Positions 63,561 to 64,000 of a stretch of 64,000 nt of DNA are shown here, in pieces. Location: positions 1,966,001-2,030,000 of the forward strand of contig JAIGNY010002621.1 of assembly GCA_020152595.1 (NCBI GenBank), in the 5' to 3' direction. The notes below the pieces were generated by a model. It saw nothing but the letters and a program-made list of their open reading frames with translations, was not told the DNA's origin and ran no database searches. Within the stretch, counting starts at the first letter, position 1, and the number at the start of each line of letters is the position of its first letter. The DNA comes from Chiridota heheva. Taxonomy: Eukaryota; Echinodermata; Holothuroidea; Apodida; Chiridotidae. A program made the translations under genes and the position numbers.

Positions 63561-63849
63561 GCAACTTTTCTCCAATATGAATTTGTAAAATTCAACCCCT
63601 GAATTACAGTCCTGCTAGGAGTGTTTTTCTCAATTCTATGTTGCAAGAGTATGCAAGTCCACCCAGTTAATTACTGATTAACACAACATGAGCTCATAGA
63701 CAGATCATTTGGAATTACTGAAAAACAGGGTGGAGAACCCTTAATAGGAAGTATGGTTTTGAAAATACTATAATCAGAAATGGAATGTATGTTAATTTCT
63801 TGCCAAAGAATTTAAGCAATCATCTATTTTCATCAATAATACTTAATTA

Positions 63850-64000
63850 GATATATTGCATAGATGACCACCGAGACATAGATGGAAATCAATAATAAAT
63901 CAATGATAATAAATCAATAACACTAAAATAGATATATTGCATAGATGACCACAGAGACATAGATGGAAATCAATAATAAATCAATGATAATAAATCAATA
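63850..64000. repeat. 81-bp tandem repeat, running off the window
   Basis: Units start at 63850 and 63931 with gatatattgcatagatgacc and match at nearly every base. The second is cut by the window end, so the copy number is unknown. Confidence 0.9.

Larger units (their letters stand above)
39285..64000. other. Repeat-rich region upstream of the first recognised exon
   Basis: No kinase-homology N-lobe, membrane segment or ligand-binding exon of the receptor was recognised in these 24.7 kb, so this is probably intron, or 5' flank if the gene is truncated. The annotated repeats are listed separately. The rest (for example 42.3-43.0, 43.5-50.9, 54.3-56.9, 57.9-58.9 and 62.1-63.8 kb) is AT-rich DNA with only motif-free open frames. 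The longest of these, 46174-46572 on the plus strand, has no recognisable feature. Confidence 0.6.

Noticed and set aside
1-64000. Search for CRISPR arrays, operons, phage or defence systems
   Set aside because: The tandem repeats lack the regular repeat-unique spacer pattern, exons are split by introns, and no prokaryotic gene is present.

Overview
The window is AT-rich animal nuclear DNA. Protein-coding DNA is a very small fraction. It comes as short exons with canonical GT..AG borders, separated by introns of 1.4 to 23 kb and surrounded by dispersed and tandem repeats. There is no sign of operons, bacterial genes or CRISPR, and I recognise no tRNA or rRNA gene. The repeat types (foldback-like inverted-repeat element, MITE-like elements, GACA-tailed elements, C/T-rich minisatellites) fit a marine invertebrate, possibly an echinoderm or another deuterostome. 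That placement is inference from style and not from a diagnostic gene.

One gene is recognised securely. It runs on the minus strand, with its 5' side at high coordinates. Four exons (39213-39284, 32104-32277, 8907-9062, 7291-7459) encode the middle and end of the kinase-homology domain of a natriuretic-peptide-receptor-type membrane guanylate cyclase. The conserved blocks appear in the right order: [53 protein letters not shown]. The catalytic aspartate of a true kinase is replaced by asparagine (HGN) and DFG by DYG, as expected for this pseudokinase family. Neither the extracellular, membrane and N-lobe exons nor the hinge and cyclase exons are recognised in the window, so they should lie outside it. 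Three of the four exons join in perfect frame. The junction between exons 39213-39284 and 32104-32277 is one base short and would end in a stop.

Layout: 1-7290 holds a minisatellite repeat copy, a possible retroelement ORF relic and an unassigned ORF with a hydrophobic stretch. 7291-9062 holds two kinase-homology exons. 9063-32103 is a 23-kb intron carrying a broken THAP-domain relic, an 18-bp GAGCTC minisatellite, an inverted-repeat MITE-like element, short duplications and a 1-kb AT-rich degenerate repeat. 32104-32277 is the exon with the HGN loop. 32278-39212 is an intron with a 53-bp tandem array of about 25 units, with higher-order structure, and a 2.87-kb foldback-like transposon with a 6-bp target duplication. 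39213-39284 is the most upstream exon seen. 39285-64000 is repeat-rich non-coding DNA: two more copies of the minisatellite element, two copies of a second dispersed family, a duplicated block of about 0.55 kb, a 23-bp minisatellite and an 81-bp repeat at the edge. I found no multi-gene system that would count as a new pathway. The notable items are the frame break in the cyclase-type receptor, the foldback element, the THAP relic and the repeat architecture.
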